64,000 bases of DNA from Cylicocyclus nassatus (taxonomy: Eukaryota; Nematoda; Chromadorea; Rhabditida; Strongylidae). Position 1 is the stretch's first letter. Every line of letters starts with the position of its first letter. Shown here in pieces: positions 60,660-64,000 of the stretch. Made by a program: the position numbers and the translations under genes. The stretch lies in assembly GCA_958299035.1 (NCBI GenBank), contig CATQJL010000223.1, forward strand, positions 82,105,322 to 82,169,321, given 5' to 3'. Below the pieces are notes generated by a model. That model was not told the DNA's origin and searched no databases. It saw nothing but the letters and a program-made list of their open reading frames with translations.

Positions 60660-63600
60660 TCAATTGTATGGTTTCTTTGTCGGGTTCACCTCGATGCGCT
60701 GTGGTATTCGATCTGTCCTTTGTGACCGGTGGCGCACTGGCGGCAGGGACGGTAGAGTGGCGGAAACATCAGCGTCCAGTAGTTCGGCATCGGCGGCTGC
60801 GACATGGGAAGTTGGCGGTGTGCCATCAACAAGAATGGCATCTTGAGAAGCGGGAACATTAACGGAAACGGCAGACTACGGTATAGGGAGCTAAAGATCC
60901 AGAAGGTTGGACTCTCTCAACAGCGTGGTGTTGGCGTCGGGAACTGCGCGAGGGCGTAGCTGGTTGGCATAGCGTCTCCATGCAAATGCTTCGACATTCA
61001 CGTTGAGAGTGGGCGCCCAATCCTTGATCGTACACCTCCTGGAGTACAAGTAGGCTTCAATAGATTGTGGTAGTCACGGGTGCAGACAACTTCGTTAACT
61101 TCGAATCTCCTTTTCTTGGCTCCATGTCGGCGTAGCTGTACATAGCTTTCATCGACGGTTTCGATCCAGGGGAGACTTTGGTGGGCAGTCCAAGTTTCAG
61201 TAACCAAACGTGAGAGCGGTGTATCGATCCTTCATCCAAGAATCATCTCGGTAGGCGAAGGATTTTCAGGCGAAGACGACCGGAGTGTAACGATAGCAGA
61301 GTATTAGCTTCGACAACGCTTACGGAAGCTTTCCTTCCCCTTTCAGCTTCAGGAGTCCCCTCTTGAAGATTCCGACGAAGCGTTCAGCGATACCATTCGA
61401 CTGTGGGTGGAAGGCGGCGTCCGAACTTATTTGAGCTAATTCCTGCAGAAATCCTCGAAATATTGGGAAGAGAAATGCGTGCCGTCATCCGAAACAAGCG
61501 TTTCCAGGAATCCCAACCTGCTGAAGATGTTTAAAAGTAAGTGCGTTGTAGCTGGTGATGTGGTCGACGGCATCTATACGATTTCAGGCCAGCGGGAGTA
61601 TGCATCTACGACGATGAGGCACATGTGTTCATAGAGCGGTCCCGCGAAATTAATAACAGGCGTTCCATCGGGCGGCTTGCGATCAGCTTTGAAGTTAATT
61701 CAGCCTTTATTAAATCTTGGCGGCAAGTTGGTAAGTCTGGCAGCGTTCCACAGTCTTCTTGACGTCTTCTTCTATACAAGGCCAGTAGACGTAGTTGCGA
61801 GTAAGCAGTTTCATTCGGGTTTGTCCAAGATGTCTATCGTGTAGCATACAGAGAATTTTCCCTCTCAGCGAAGCTGGTATGACGATCTTGGATCCAACGA
61901 AAATGCATCCATTGTAACAAAGAGTTTCTTCTGTTGGCTCCTATAGTTGAACAAGGACGTTCCTGGGAGTGCATTTGGCCACCGTCCTGTTCGGAGGCAT
62001 TTGAGCAGCTCCATCAGTACGGGGTCCTTTTCCATAGTAGAACGTATGTCCTTCACTATAACCGCCAGCTGGTTAAGTGCTTCCTCGTAAGTGGTGGTGA
62101 TCTCAGCCTCTATGGTAGTAATGATGATGTCTTCGTCCGGCACACTTCGGCAGAAAAGCAGTCGGTGGAGAGCATTGGTTTGTCCAATCGATTTGAGCAT
62201 TACTTGATATCAAAATCGTAGGGTCATCAATCGTTGTAGACGAGTTGGCAGTATGGGCAGGTACTCCTCTCTTGCTCCCGAAGATAGTGAGTAGGGGGCG
62301 GTGGTCCGTAAGCAGAGTAACTCTTCGTCCATAATTGTACCGTTGGAACTTCTTAACTGCGAAAACAAGGGCCAATCCCTCCTACTCAATCTGCAAGTAA
62401 TTCTTCTCTGATGCCGTCAATGCGCGACTCGCATGGCAAACGACTTTCTCCGATCCGTCGGGATAACGGTGAGAAATAACGGCTCCGATTTCATAGTTGC
62501 TGGGGTCAGCGACAACGATGATCGGCTTCTTCGGGTTGTAGTGGCACAGCAGAAGATCTGAGGTCAGAACTTCGCGAAAACGGTCGAACGGTGTGTCTTT
62601 CTTCTTTTGAGGCGTCCAATGGTCCGTTGAAGACAGCGTCCAGGCAAAAGGATGGGTGCCGGGTTTTCGTGGCGATGTAAAGTAGACCCTCTACCCAAGC
62701 GATGATTGAAGTTCCGAGCAAAACAGGGTGTCTACCAAGCCTGAAATTTGCTCCGAAAGTGACCCGAATTTTACGGTAGACCCGGACACCGCCCACACCG
62801 CAACATCGATCTGCAAGGCCGGAGTGCGTATAGCGCACACAGTTATGAGCGCAGGGTTCCGCAACGACTCTGCGTCTTACCTTGTATGCATTTCGTACTC
62901 GCCCAAGCCTACCGTAAGATTCGGGCCACTTGGGGGGGGGGGGGGCGTTGTAGATTTTGTAAACCCCCTTTCGCGCTGCTGACTTCTGTCGTCGCATAGT
63001 TAGGGGTCTACTATTACATTATTACTAGAGCCAGGTACTCCCAGTATGGCTGGACGCTGCCTTTGAGTGAACGCATCCTTGGCACGAAAGACGAGTAAAA
63101 CGAGACCATCCCAAGGTGAGATTCGAGCTGCTTCACATCTTGGCGCGGCGGCATGTGAAAGATGGCGGCAACCTCTCGGGATCGGGGCGTCTTCCTTTGG
63201 CGTCGACAATGAGTCCGAGAAATATTATGCTAGGTTCAGCAAAATGACACATTTCACGGCGAACATGCATTCCATAGTCTTGAAGACGTTGGAATAGCTC
63301 AAAGATGTTTGCATCGTGCTCCTCACGATCCTTCCGGTGACCACAACATCGTCCAGATAAGCGACGGCTCCATTGATGTCGGTGGTGACGTCGCTCATCA
63401 ACGACTGGAAAATTCCAGGGGCACTCTCCACACCAAACGGTAGTCGGTTATAGCGTAAAAGTCGGCGGGATGTGTTAAAGGTCAGCTTCTAGTTATAGGC
63501 CTTTGTGTCTAGCCATGTCTAGCCATTTCTTTGAATCTCGATAGCAGTTCTCGAAGGTGCACCCGCTGTCCGGATCATAGCTGAAACAGGGCAGTCGCGA

Positions 63601-63960
63601 AGAAAGCGCTGAATAGCTCGCCATGGCAGGAGCGACTGAATGGTCCATCCGTTTCAGGAGTTCTATTAGCTCGGCTTGCTCAAGCACAGATCATTCTTGG
63701 CTCAATTTCAGGAGCGCAGCAGTTTGCTCTTGGTTCTTTTGCTCCTGGTTCGCCCTCAGAAGTGCAGCGGACTGCTCCTGGCTTACCTTCAAGAGTGCAG
63801 CGTTTTGCTGCATCAGCTGAGCGAACATTTGCTCTAATGACGTACTCGACTTGGCCGTCATCCCTTTCCAAAGAAGTCTGTTCGACTTGTTCGAATCCGC
63901 GATTCTTCCACTCCACGCGTTTCGTCCAGTACTAATCGTCACTTGTTGTATTCTTGTACT
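60660..63960 (-). mobile_element. Ty3-type LTR retrotransposon relic, gag-pol, internal deletion, nested MITE
   Basis: Minus strand, 5' to 3': a Gln-rich gag-like piece (63,500-63,942), RT (63,225-63,480, RYNRLPFGVESAPGIFQSL, AYLDDVVVTG), RNase H (62,103-62,400, LLTDHRPLLTIFG), integrase (61,000-61,860) with LHDRHLGQTRMKLL, VDAYSRWPEI, SDDGTHFSSQYF and NGIAERFVGIFKRG, and a C-terminal tail ending PTKKPYN at 60,660. RT before integrase is the Ty3 order. Between gag and RT the protease and first RT motifs are missing, indicating a deletion near 63,485. Stops and frameshifts (for example in integrase) show it is inactive. The 5' LTR lies past 64,000. Confidence 0.85.
62631..63062. mobile_element. 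432-bp MITE inserted in the Ty3 pol gene, TTGA duplication
   Basis: Ends AGACAGCGTCCAGGC and GGCTGGACGCTGCCT, with TTGA on both sides (62627-62630, 63063-63066). Removing the element and one TTGA restores a continuous pol reading (MRSLNGPLDA) between RT and RNase H, so the ends and 4-bp duplication are certain. Inner arms are weakly paired. Confidence 0.92.
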
Positions 63961-64000
63961 TGTACTTGTAGTGGGTCCAGGACTCTTGTAGATTAGTAGA

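Overview
The window looks like gene-poor nuclear DNA of a nematode, most likely a clade V (strongylid or hookworm-like) species. The basis is small introns with T-rich TTTTCAG acceptors, an intron-rich CBP/p300 gene whose start (MDEP) and layout resemble Caenorhabditis cbp-1, and a dense mix of MITEs, RTE-type LINEs, hAT, mariner, Helitron-like and Ty3 debris. The species assignment is inference.

Layout. 0-2 kb: a minus-strand Old Yellow Enzyme (NADH:flavin oxidoreductase) gene running off the left edge, with an apparent frameshift in its first exon. 2-10 kb: dispersed repeats, two hAT MITEs with perfect 8-bp target duplications and a 1.4-kb foldback element. 10.1-10.8 kb: a compact three-exon gene for a predicted secreted helical protein. 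12.5-15 kb: MITEs and two tandem Helitron-like elements. 16.1-19.3 kb: a decayed RTE-like LINE carrying a 91-bp MITE. 21-28.6 kb: more repeats, a mariner-type foldback with a matching empty site nearby, a second LINE relic and a 1.15-kb palindrome. 29-37 kb: mostly unrecognised sequence with one possible two-exon minus-strand gene.

37.4-47.8 kb holds the one large, clearly functional gene: cbp-1, 43 coding exons, about 2,082 codons in the preferred model, with TAZ1, KIX, bromodomain, RING/PHD, KAT11 acetyltransferase, ZZ, TAZ2 and NCBD modules in canonical order. All exon phases join without a break. A 3' UTR of about 1.6 kb ends at an AATAAA near 49,430.

49.6-64 kb is repeat-rich: a tandemly duplicated segment, foldback MITEs with 4-bp TTRA-type target duplications, an isolated duplicate of the cbp-1 NCBD exon, a hAT MITE, a decayed Merlin-type transposase, and a minus-strand Ty3-type retrotransposon with an internal deletion and a nested MITE. 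Several insertions can be checked against an uninterrupted copy of the target within the same window, which fixes element ends and target duplications without a database. No CRISPR, rRNA or convincing tRNA was seen.
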